Origin: Acanthaster planci
Taxonomy: Eukaryota > Echinodermata > Asteroidea > Valvatida > Acanthasteridae
Direction of reading: 5' to 3'
Assembly (NCBI RefSeq): GCF_001949145.1
Contig: NW_019091382.1
Span: forward strand, 530,012-594,011
DNA: 64,000 nucleotides
Positions 55,901 to 64,000 of the stretch are shown in pieces. How positions within the stretch are numbered: the stretch's first letter is position 1; every line of letters begins with the position of its first letter. Position numbers and translations under genes: made by a program. The notes beneath the pieces are model-generated. The model saw only the letters and a program-made list of their open reading frames with translations, was not told the DNA's origin and made no database searches.

Positions 55901-58198
55901 GTACACTTATACAAAGTCTGGTTTTTTTCATTGTCAAGCAAACTTGAATTTGTCCCTGTCACATCTGACGTTTGATTTTATAAGTTCAGAACACAGTTTC
56001 TAATTTCCAAAAGTGACGAATTAACGGAAATTACATGTACCTGCCAAACCAATAGTAATAGTTTGAAAAAAAAAAAACAATTCCAGTGATATTTCCATTT
56101 CAAATAACAAAGGTCAGATGTAACAGAGAAACAAACATGTTACACTTTTGGACCTCAGATTCCTTGAATCACCCTCCTGTTATGGTCACTTTTTCCTCGG
56201 TTGATTACGTGCGCATGCACTGGAACCGGTGTGTACCTTTCAGTGAATTATTGAGTATTGTAATGCTCTACTGAGCTACATGTATATGTAGGGTTTCAAA
56301 TGTCGGTAATTTCATCACGGGTCCTAATACTGTACCGGTTCATGTACGTATAGTTGGTGTAATCTGGCTCTTAAGATTGACAAGCTCATCAAAGCCTTCG
56401 TGACTCCTGCAGAAAAGATTCATTTTTCCAAGCGCCCGAGCCCAGGGCCTGTTGTTGGAACAACATACCGAGCATGCCCGTGTGCATTCAAATGTCCAAT
56501 GAGTTGGGCCCAACACCGCAGCCGGGAGCCCCTTTGGGAAATCGTGTGCTCAAGTGACAACTGAGATTGTCTGCCGAGCGATAACGTGTTGAAGGGCTTA
56601 AACCGATCACGGCTGTCTGATAAAGTGATAGGCGATACCATGGAACATTGACTGAATGTGCCTTACCCCAATTCAAGAGAAATTATCCTTCACAATGCAA
56701 TAGATTTCTTAAAAGTACTAAGTGCACTGCAACACTGGTATCACACTACACATTGTAGATTACCATTCATGTATGTGCAAGTTAGACACTGTTCAATAGC
56801 CAAGGACCGTGCGTGTGGTACACCTGTGTGCTCGTTATTATTTTTTGGTGCTATTAATCAAGTATTGGAGATTACTTTATTATGATTCTTAAAAGCCGTT
56901 GTATCATGTTTCATATTGGGCAGCTAATAATACTAGAAGATTCTTTTATATGCGCATAAAAAAAATTTTTAATCATGTGCGCAGACGATATCAGTTTACA
57001 GGCTCAAGGAATTCGATGTTTGCTTTTCCGGAAATTAAAGTGTACGGTCGTGGGATAGAATGACAGACGGCGGCTGGCCGTGTGATGCATTGGGGATGAG
57101 TTGCTGGGGGGAGGGGAATGATGAAGCTGTAGACAGTGAATGGACGATGTTCGGAACGTAATCAATTCTTCACAATATTGGTCGTAGGGACCAGCTTGAA
57201 AGATGTGAACGTCACGTCCGCACAAAGGGTACATTGTGAGATCGCACCTTGCATTGACCTCATTTCCACCTGTTGCGCATGAGCATGCTTTGCAGAAACA
57301 CAAAATACCAGTACTTGTAGTTGGTTACATCAGGCATGTCAGGGGGCAAGTTCAAGGAGCGCTAGGTCACTGGTGGTCGATTTGTGACGAACATGTACCG
57401 GTGTCTAGCGCATGTGCTCGTACTCGCACTCAAAGGAAAAGACTTTCATGGTCATGTACTCACGCAGAAGTACTCATAATCATTATGTGAACTCAGGTAC
57501 GAGTACGAGACTAGCGTGAATTTCCTAAAAGAGTGAGGAGGATACATGTATGGGGCAGTGGGGAATAGGATTATGCCCAGTGGATTTGGGTCTGACCGAG
57601 GATATGGCAGTCAAAGGTATCAAAAACTTCAGAGTTCTAGATTAGAGTCTTCTTAAATTTGAGTTTAGTGTGACAAGTAATAGGGTCTTTGTTGAAGTGT
57701 GTTTTCCTTGTATCACGGTCGTACATCAGACCTCCCATTCATGATCAAATGCCCTAGCTCAGTGTTCGAAATCTAGCAAGTTGTTCCTGCATTCGTCCCC
57801 TATACACTCTTGGTTTTGTCCCATGTAAGGCAAACCGCCAGGAATTAAGTTGAAGTGATCAGTGCTCGCTCAGAAAAGTTCCCTCAGTCCACGCGTATTT
57901 ATTTCTCTGCCATCTTGCAGGTTTCTTCATCGATGACGACTTGCTCTACGAGGACCTCCTGGATACCAACGAGGATGAGGAAGACCAGCTAGTCATGGAG
58001 GACTCAGACTCCAGCTGGGGCTCGGAGGAGTGGGAGGGGTACTCGGACGAGAGCGACAGCGAGATGGTGCATAGCTACGTCATCGAGCCCAACTCCCCCC
58101 AGCCCAAGCGGGCCTCACTTGACAACAAGACCATCCCCCGGCAACGGTCCCTGGTGACGTCCTACGGAATGGATCGCAAAGACGAGGAGAAACCGCAG
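40850..58198 (+). CDS. Rho guanine nucleotide exchange factor, ARHGEF10/10L family, N-terminal region (3' part off window)
   Basis: Exons 40850-40999, 50444-51155, 53157-53270 and 57921-58198 join in phase (0, 1, 1, 0) to 418 residues. There is no catalytic domain yet; the DH, PH-like and beta-propeller parts would follow beyond the right edge. The family call rests on the acidic, tyrosine-rich layout: YDDV twice, LLYED, then WGSEEWEGYSDESDSE. These parallel the YDDV, LLYED and GWSSSEFESYSEDS segments ahead of the DH domain in human ARHGEF10L/ARHGEF10. CAPZB next door agrees, since CAPZB and ARHGEF10L are both on human 1p36.13. Such proteins activate RhoA-type GTPases. ATG 40850 is preferred over the in-frame ATG 40811 for its Kozak context (G at -3, G at +4). 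The region 51-287 is otherwise disordered-looking. Confidence 0.7.
44324..44581 (+). mobile_element. MITE family C, full copy (best ends)
   Basis: 258 bp with 26-bp inverted repeats, one mismatch: left starts GGGTCATTCCAGAAATTAGG, right ends CTAATTTCTGGAATTACCC. Confidence 0.9.
45529..45587. mobile_element. Short TTAA hairpin family E, copy 4 (perfect)
   Basis: 59 bp with 23-bp perfect arms, starting TTAACCCTAACCCTCCTCAA and ending GAGGAGGGTTAGGGTTAA. Very recent or strongly folded. Confidence 0.8.
46474..46532. repeat. Short direct duplication
   Basis: CAGTTCTGAGTTTCAATAAC occurs twice, 35 bp apart. Confidence 0.6.
49505..49640 (-). mobile_element. tRNA-derived SINE fragment
   Basis: Minus strand carries a perfect T-arm/B box GGGTTCGAGTCCC (49591-49603) flanked by GGAGGTCGT and CCACC. 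No full cloverleaf can be built, and a body with GTTTACACTGAGTATACAGT follows, so a SINE of a second family is more likely than a tRNA gene. Confidence 0.5.
49883..50263. mobile_element. Fold-back element with 31-bp minisatellite arm
   Basis: Left arm (49883-50118) is a 31-bp tandem array of CAGTCACAAGTCACTGCAAG plus TCCCCGCAAGT. Right arm (50202-50263) carries the inverse TGACTTGTGA motifs. The core has the palindrome GACAAAGGAATTCCTTTGTT. Confidence 0.75.
50444..51155 (+). CDS. ARHGEF10-like exon 2 (YDDV region)
   Basis: Acceptor ttttgtaattgcag; 237 codons plus one base; terminal donor GAAG|GTAGGG. Contains EEIVYDDVVIPDD, EDIYVVPS, DNIYDDVIPPS, TIYEVECLPGG and NEIYE. Three internal G|GTRAG sites at 50693, 50795 and 51107 are also in phase 1. 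The frame stays open past the last donor to 51619 through a 24-bp minisatellite, which would be intron retention. Confidence 0.78.
51156..53156. other. ARHGEF10-like intron 2
   Basis: Contains the second fold-back element; otherwise ordinary intron sequence. Confidence 0.6.
51333..51734. mobile_element. Fold-back element with 24-bp minisatellite arm
   Basis: Left arm is about ten units of GGCCAGTCACAAGTCCCTTC plus ACAA (24 bp) ending at 51616. Right arm (51691-51734) holds GACTTGTGATGGACTTGCAG and GGACTTGTGATGGACTC in the opposite sense. One N at 51387 marks an assembly uncertainty. Confidence 0.75.
53157..53270 (+). CDS. ARHGEF10-like exon 3
   Basis: Phase 1-1 exon, acceptor ttttcctcaccag. 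It encodes YEGDYAQPRLSTHFDALE and GPYEEPNFDEDEQ, again acidic with tyrosines. The donor CAAG|GTTTTT is poor beyond GT but is the only one that joins in frame to the next exon (DEQ-G-FFIDDD). Confidence 0.72.
55566..55722 (+). CDS. Candidate alternative first exon
   Basis: 52 codons from ATG (gccATGG context) to ACAACAG|GTACAT in phase 1: MASRFHREIWVDMDPQVMHE, FQCLLSEYVIVSPGVAQEEI, CRVRWDAFLDTT. Codon-like GC and mixed hydrophobic pattern stand out from the AT-rich intron. The phase matches exon 4 (57921), so it could give a shorter isoform. The other two frames are also open here and the donor overlaps a common TACATGT repeat, so it may be chance. Not recognised. Confidence 0.3.
55948..56173 (+). 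mobile_element. MITE family C, copy lacking left end
   Basis: Starts in the GTCCCTGTCACATCTGAC block and ends in GACCTCAGATTCCTTGAATC. Interior matches the other copies with a poly-A insertion. Confidence 0.8.
57921..58198 (+). CDS. ARHGEF10-like exon 4
   Basis: Acceptor catcttgcag, donor CCGCAG|GTACAG (phase 0). Encodes FFIDDDLLYEDLLDTNEDEE, SDSSWGSEEWEGYSDESDSE, then a basic KRASLDNKTIPRQRSLVTSY stretch with RxxS sites. The LLYED and W-S-S-E-x-E-x-Y-S pattern is the best evidence for the ARHGEF10 family. Confidence 0.85.
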
Positions 58199-58261
58199 GT
58201 ACAGTCACAGCAACATCTGCTGATTTACAAAAAAGGACATAGTTGTTACTACCGGTAATTC

Positions 58262-58495
58262 GGGTCATTGTTAGAAGTGTGAGGTCAAAAAGTGTGACCT
58301 TTTGTTGTCCCTGTTACAACTGACCTCTATAATTTAACGTGAGAATATCATTGAAATTGTGGCTGAGGTAATTTGCGTTACATAGTTACTCTTGCAAGTC
58401 AATAAGGTGTTTTAAACTTTTAAAACTATATGTCAGATGTGACAGGGGCATAAAAAAAAATCTGGACCCAAAATTTAGTTTTAAAAAAAATCCCA
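58262..58495 (-). mobile_element. MITE family C, inverted copy
   Basis: Reverse orientation. GGGTCATTGTTAGAAGTGTG at the left and CAGATGTGACAGGGGCATAA toward the right; it begins 63 bp after the ARHGEF10-like exon 4 donor. Confidence 0.65.
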
Positions 58496-59334
58496 TTAAC
58501 ATGCACATATACATCATACATTGTCATATTCATGTTAAAGCACATGATGTGTGCAAGACCATTAATATGCCCAGCATTTACCTGTATGTGCCGAGGTAAC
58601 GGCAGAGGCCGTTGTTGTCATCAAAGATGTTCTTTTGAAGCTTTGGACTGAAGTGAAAATGCTGAACATGGCCTTGACCATGTCCAACTTGACTGGTTGC
58701 AGCCGAGAATGTCACTCATGTCTATGGGAAGTGGGTGGAGCCGTTAGTGTAATATCTAGCCACAGCCGTAACACTTGCACAAAGCCGTAGACATTGTTGG
58801 CATGCAAGAGAAGCTTATGAACTGACGTTGGGCCGGGCCAGGTGGGCTGGCTGTTTGAAAATGAAAAGCCAGTCAAATCTCTATTCCGCGGCATGTACGT
58901 TTCTGTGTTAAAGGGGTTAGTTTGCAAGGTTTGAGAAAGGTGCTTAAATAAGACAGAGAATATTGACAGCCGTTTCAACTGATTTTATGCGTCAGTGTTT
59001 CTGTTGTTTGTGTTTTGTTACTTGAAGCAATAAAAAGAGATGCAGGTACACATGCTTTGGTATCAGACATCCCGGTGGAATAGAAAACCTACTCTAGACA
59101 TTACATGTACTCTTGATCTTCAGCAGGAAGTCGTAAGCTCTGTTGTGTCTGTTTGTTCATGTATCTTTACTGTTTGTGTGATTGACGGTAGGAGGAGACA
59201 GGTACCGACATGTACATGGACATGGGCAGTCATCACCAAACACAAAAAACACCAAAGGTATTACTGTACAGAAAAATGCAGTTTCATAGCGTAACTAGAG
59301 CATTGCTGGACGCGGTTTCATAGCTTAACCACTT

Positions 59335-59930
59335 GTTGCCGGGCGAAATTTGCAGATCTGGGACGAGTTCCCGGGCGATTTTCAAGATTTTCCATTTTCA
59401 AAGTTTTCAAAAACTTCATTTACTGGACGTTTACACCCACACGAATGACTGTCTAGTGGTCACTCTAATCTGACGGGCAACCTCCATTGAAGCCTGAGTA
59501 TTGCAGCCAGGCCTGCCTCCCATTGAAGAGAGCCCACATTGTGCGGTGTTGTGTAGTTTCCTTTGTTCCCAAATTTGCCCAGTGCATTGCTGAATGGCAG
59601 TGCTGTCTTTTCAAATGCGGCCAGATTAGCATGCAGTGGTACTGTATCGCTCATCGCTGGAGTGCTGGAGCACTTTTGTCCCTGCTGAAAATCTGCGGGC
59701 ACTGAATGCCACAAACAGTGGTGCACTGTTTCAAAACAAGGACCGATTACCTCCGCTAATGCCAACTGAAAAATGATGGCAATTCCCAGCAGCTCGGTCT
59801 TTTGTTCTGAGTATGGTCTTTTGTTATAAGGCCCAGCTTATTTTGATTTCGGGCTCCCCCGGCTATGCGTACATGTACAAACCCAAGCTACGGGTACCCT
59901 GTACCGGGAACCCTGAAGGCAAGTGGTTAA
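59335..59930. mobile_element. piggyBac-like MITE family B, copy 3
   Basis: 596 bp from TTAACCACTT to AAGTGGTTAA. Slightly longer because of a CGTACATGTAC-containing insertion near the right end. Same orientation as copies 1 and 2. Confidence 0.88.
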
Positions 59931-60156
59931 CAAGAGCATTGTTGTTTTTTGATGAAATTTCTGGTGCTGGTTTTCAGTCAGCGCGTTGTTTGTGCTTTTG
60001 AAATATTTTGTCAAAGTGGCTTTGGAAGGTGAACAGTGTGGAGCTTAAAAGTAGCATAGTAATTGTGGCTTAGTCAAAATCTGATAGATTGCTTTTTAAC
60101 AGTATAGAGTTACGTTGAAATGCAAACTGTCCTTTCATTCTGTGGGCGTACAGCTT

Positions 60157-60333
60157 AATACGGGCAATTCACAATAGTACGCCTCCAAGAGTTTGCAATG
60201 CTTTGGCCAATCACAACGCGCAAAATCTGTCGACCATTTCCAAACGCGCATTGGGTCGACAGATTTTGCGCATTGTGATTGGCCAACACGCTCCAAACTC
60301 TTGAAGGCGCACTATTGTGAAACGCCCGTATTG
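60157..60333. mobile_element. MITE family A, copy 3
   Basis: Best-preserved copy. Inner arms CGCAAAATCTGTCGACC and GGTCGACAGATTTTGCGC are exact inverted repeats, so almost the whole element can fold into one hairpin. A fragment of the outer arm is near 63018-63045. Confidence 0.9.
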
Positions 60334-61059
60334 TCCACTGATTTAGAGCTTTTGAAAATCTGGGAGTCTGCCAAATTTCCATTGTTAATTTCATTTGGAG
60401 AGCCGCTCAGTGTTTGCTGCTGGTTTGAGTTGTAGGAATCATCTATACTCCGGAAATGTGCAGATTATAAATGATAAGAAAGGCCAGTTGATAATTATGC
60501 GGTTACTTGCTGTATGGGATGTGTTGGAGTCGTGTGTTTTTCAAGGGGAAATAAAGTGTAAATTGAAATGGTCATTTCGTTTGACGTGAATGTGTAAATT
60601 TTAAGTCACCATGAAAATATCAAGCTGTGTGAGGTCTACATGTACATGTATTTTGGGCGTTTGTATTCCATATGCCTGTATCCATGCAGTATCTCAAGTG
60701 AAGCAAGTGAACTTGTTTTGACAGGACTTTATAAATTTGCCGCCAGCTTTTCACCGTTGGAGAGGCACGTGAGACACAAACATGTGCACTGCACCTTCTA
60801 TTTATAAACGATGCACCCATCTATGTGTGCACTCCGGCGGTGTGCAAATCAAATGAAGCGTTCATTCGTGTGGCGATAGTCAGTAGAGAGAAGCGTTCCT
60901 TGCGGTATATCAATTTATCAAAATGAAAAGGAAGATTTCCGTACATGTACGTGTATGTCTACTGCTGGCAATGGAGGATGACCGTGTGAAAGAACATTTG
61001 AAGCAAGTCTGGTCCGAGCCAATTTGGCTCATCAGGCTGGTGTTTATCTCCGGTTTCCT

Positions 61060-61290
61060 TGGCATGAAATGACTGAGAATATTTCTGTTCCCCCTTGAAT
61101 GGGACGCCAGTCCATCACAGGTTGCTTCCCCAGCTAATGCTGGTACCCATTTATACTCCTGGGAGGAGAGAGGCAAGAAGGGGTGAAGAGGCTTGCCAAG
61201 GGCCACAACATACTGCCAGCAGCTGGATTCGAACCTCCAATCCTATGATTGGAAGCCACAAACCCTAACCACTTGGCCACATGCCCCCTT
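61060..61290 (-). mobile_element. tRNA-derived SINE (minus orientation)
   Basis: On the minus strand the head has A box TGGCCAAGTGGTTAGGG (61263-61279) and B box GGTTCGAATCC (61225-61235), resembling a tRNA-Ser/Leu-type promoter. The body then carries ATAAATGGGTACCAGCATTA and ACCTGTGATGGACTGGCGTC. A tail fragment of the same family is at 63187-63245. Confidence 0.75.
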
Positions 61291-61684
61291 ACAAAAGAAC
61301 ATTTGAACTACATGTAAATGCAAAATTGCATTGGAAATTTGTGTTGGCTGAACATTTGTGGTGATGCGGGTATCAACATTGACAAATGTTTGTGGTTCTT
61401 AAGAATGCAGATTTCATGAGAAACTGCTAACACCTTAATGTCCTCGGTCAGTCATCACACTGGAATATCAACGGCCAAACCGTCTTAACCTTTGAACGAC
61501 TGTGTACATGTACAGATACTGGTAGAGCCTGGTATTTTTCCTACAAAAATGTCCCGCGGTCATGCCAAAAGACATTGCAACACCAGTGAGCGACCTTACG
61601 CTCGTGGAAGTACCAAGTTAATGCTCTGATAAGTAGATGAGTGGTCTCCAAGTCACTTTGGGGTAAATTGCATCCTCTAATGCC

Positions 61685-61876
61685 CTGTGCTTGGAGGGTA
61701 TAAATACGTACATGTACCTGGCTCATACCTGTGGTTGAAAATTCATGTATACACCCAGTCAGGTAGTTATGCATGCGCTGTGCTTGGAGGGTATATATAC
61801 GTACATGTACCTGGCTCATACCTGTGGTTGAAAATTCATGTATACCCCCAGTCAGGTAGTTATGCATGCGCTGTGC
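61685..61876. repeat. 93-bp tandem duplication
   Basis: Two nearly identical units from CTGTGCTTGGAGGGTATA to GTTATGCATGCG, each with a TATA-like GGGTATAAATACG and a TACATGTAC palindrome. Confidence 0.88.
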
Positions 61877-62491
61877 GTCGGGAGGAAGAATTGAGGTGTT
61901 GTTCATGTGGAACGAAACGCAGTAGAAGGGACCAGGAAAGTAACCATCAGGCTTGTGGTGTCCCCCCCTCCCCCGGGGTTTCTACATTTCTGCCATGTCA
62001 TGAGCACGCCACAACCCGTTATTCATGCGTGTTATTGCGGAGGCCATAACTGAATTTGAACCAGAGCGTGATGTGTACTCTAAACTAAAAATCAGTACCT
62101 ACATGTATTTTAAAATGTCAAACGGACAGGTACCGGGTACAATTTGTTCCATCCACTTTTGACTTCAAATGGGAATAACAACCTCTATAAGAACACAAAG
62201 TGCTCATGCCTGTTCACAAGTACAAAAAGTTTCTGGGTGCTGGATCACTTGCAGAAATTTATGACCATTGGGTATTAAGTAGCTAAGCTGATTGGGTAAG
62301 CTAATTTGACTGGCCTCATTTACTGGGTTTTGTGTCATGTGTACAACGTACATGTTGTCTGTACATGAATGTTTTAACCTGTGTGCTTAGTACAGTAGTG
62401 GTCCATGTATACACATGGTAGTGTGTCAACCCAGTAGGATGGCATTGTGACCAGAAAATAGAATGGAACAGGTCAACATTTACAAGTCAAT

Positions 62492-62733
62492 TAAGGGGCC
62501 AATTTCACGGAGCTGCTTAAGTGCAAAATACCTTGCTTAAAAAACAAAGGTTACCAGCTTAAAATCTATGTGATTGTCGTGTTAACCAAACGACAGGTGA
62601 ATACCATTCCAAAACAATATACATCACATGGAGTCTCAGCTGGTAACCTGATTTGTCGGGCAAGGTTGTTTTTTTCTTGCTTACATGTAACCAAATTTTG
62701 TGCTTGAGCGGCTCTATGAAATTGGCCCCCAGG
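62492..62733. mobile_element. MITE family F
   Basis: Ends GGGGCCAATTTCACGGAGCT and GCTCTATGAAATTGGCCCCC are inverted repeats about 235 bp apart, with further inner arms (GGTTACCAGCTTAA / CAGCTGGTAACC). Confidence 0.85.
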
Positions 62734-63186
62734 TTACGATGTGTCTCCAAGAGTTTAACTCCCGCAAGCTTTTGTGTTGTAAACTCACATGTAACTAGAT
62801 ATTCCTCCCTCGCATTTCTCCTGTCTCTAACACAACTCACCATCCATCTGTCGACCCATCTGTCACTGTGTTTCTCACCCCATCCGGCAACCTGCACCTC
62901 TGCATTGTAGTCGTATCTAGATTGGGTGAGTCGTAGTGTGGAAAAAAATGCCCCAACATAGTGAAAACAGTAGTTCTTTGTAGAGAATCGTGCCTGATTG
63001 ATTTAGGGCATTTCAAATGTAGTGTGCCACCAAGGGTTTGCCACAGGGACACCATAATAATTGAGAGTTCTTATGATGAAATGAAGAAATTTTCACATCA
63101 AGTTCTCAATGTACTGGTTAAGGCCATTACTACAGTCTCCCCTCCCCCAAGGCCCGTAAACATTCCTACTGTAAAAAGCCATCTGG

Positions 63187-63245
63187 GCTCCCAGGGGAGG
63201 AAACAGCTCCGCCCTCACAGGTACCCATTTATACTCCTGGACCTC
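63187..63245 (-). mobile_element. SINE tail fragment
   Basis: GGTACCCATTTATACTCCTGG matches the tail of the SINE at 61060-61290 in the same orientation; no tRNA head here. Confidence 0.6.
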
Positions 63246-64000
63246 ACAGTTGATGTCTTGCATAATGTACATGTACATGTATGTCATCTTTGAGTTCATC
63301 ATCTGTCCATCATTCCTAACATACATACATGTACATGTAAATTGCCTGACTCCCTATATGTAGACAGGTTCATGTAAAGGCATACTGAAGGCTTACAAAT
63401 GAATCGCCCTTGCTCATGCAAAGAGACTTCTAACTTCAATCCCTGGCACCCAAAAAAAAAAACAAGTTTCTAGTTTTACATAATCCGTCAGTGTTGGGCT
63501 TCAGCACAGACAGCCACAAGGCCATGACCAGTTTTGCACCACGTGTTCTTTCATCGGGCCAGTCGCAAGTGACTGGGTGAAAAATTACACACATGTCTGT
63601 GGGAAGTACGGGCAGTGGCTAGCCTGCACCATTCACAGGCTTCTGTGTTTTTGCTCGGCAAGTCACTTGGACCCAGCCTAAGGTTACTGGTACATGTAGA
63701 TGTACATGTACGTCTGAATCCGTTGTCCAGAGCTAGATCCAGGTCTACGCGTTGTTGGAAATAGGCGAGGACGCAATGACACTGGACCAAGCCATAGCTC
63801 TAGAAGCCTGTTTTGGACACGGCCTACATCTCTCCCAGCACCCTTCCCATAGTGTTTTGCAAACAAAATGGCCTCCCTTTTGGTAGTCGCTTAGTGGCAC
63901 AGTACATTGCCGTGGTTCATGTAGGAACGGTGCGGTACTTGAGGTTGTTCATATCTTGAATAAGCATTGCTAGCTATAGACTGTCTCAGGAGCCATGCTT

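Larger units (their letters stand above)
53271..57920. other. ARHGEF10-like intron 3
   Basis: Contains a candidate alternative first exon (55566-55722) and a MITE C copy (55948-56173). Nothing else recognised. Confidence 0.55.
58199..64000. other. ARHGEF10-like intron 4 (to window end)
   Basis: No further exon of the gene recognised. Holds MITE C, B, A and F copies, a SINE, a SINE tail and a 93-bp tandem duplication. Confidence 0.5.

Noticed and set aside
61225-61290. Functional tRNA gene
   Set aside because: A and B boxes are present but no full cloverleaf or acceptor pairing can be drawn, and a SINE body follows.

Overview
This is a eukaryotic genomic window: short coding exons with GT-AG splice sites, long AT-rich introns, poly(A) signals, MITEs and tRNA-derived SINEs. 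The gene content, together with a CAPZB/ARHGEF10-family neighbourhood that resembles human 1p36.13, suggests a marine invertebrate deuterostome (echinoderm, hemichordate or cephalochordate). The species cannot be fixed from the sequence alone. Introns and intergenic DNA are saturated with short palindromes built on TACATGTA and ACCGGTA.

Three genes can be read. (1) Positions 1275-6845, plus strand: the 3' half of DNA ligase III (ten exons; the N-terminal half lies off the left edge). It carries ligase motifs IV, V and VI, then a Ser-Pro-Lys-rich linker, then a single-exon PBZ zinc finger, which vertebrate LIG3 lacks at this place, then the C-terminal BRCT domain. (2) Positions 10619-17622, minus strand: a complete nine-exon F-actin capping protein beta subunit (CAPZB) of 271 residues, convergent with LIG3. 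Its first coding exon holds only Met-Thr. A perfect SRF CArG box lies about 190 bp upstream of the start codon. (3) Positions 40850-58198, plus strand: the N-terminal acidic, tyrosine-rich region of an ARHGEF10/ARHGEF10L-type Rho guanine nucleotide exchange factor. Four exons are in phase and the DH and later domains lie beyond the right edge. Two further exon candidates (19904-20002 and 55566-55722) have phases that would allow them to be alternative first exons of this gene.

The rest is repeats. At least eight families of non-autonomous inverted-repeat elements are visible. They include three copies of a ~575 bp element ending in TTAA (piggyBac-like), three full copies of a ~180 bp near-palindrome, and about six copies of a ~255 bp element. 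There are also short TTAA-ended hairpins, tRNA-derived SINEs, a 22-bp minisatellite with a 110-bp higher-order period in a LIG3 intron, and two related fold-back elements whose arms are minisatellites (31-bp and 24-bp units) on either side of the large ARHGEF10-like exon.

Functionally, CAPZB caps actin barbed ends and ARHGEF10-family proteins activate Rho, so these neighbours both act on actin. LIG3 is an unrelated DNA-repair gene. No prokaryotic, viral or CRISPR-type system was found. The most unusual items are the PBZ finger inside LIG3, the series of four in-phase donor-like sites in the ARHGEF10-like exon with a repeat-encoding read-through frame, and the minisatellite-armed fold-back elements.
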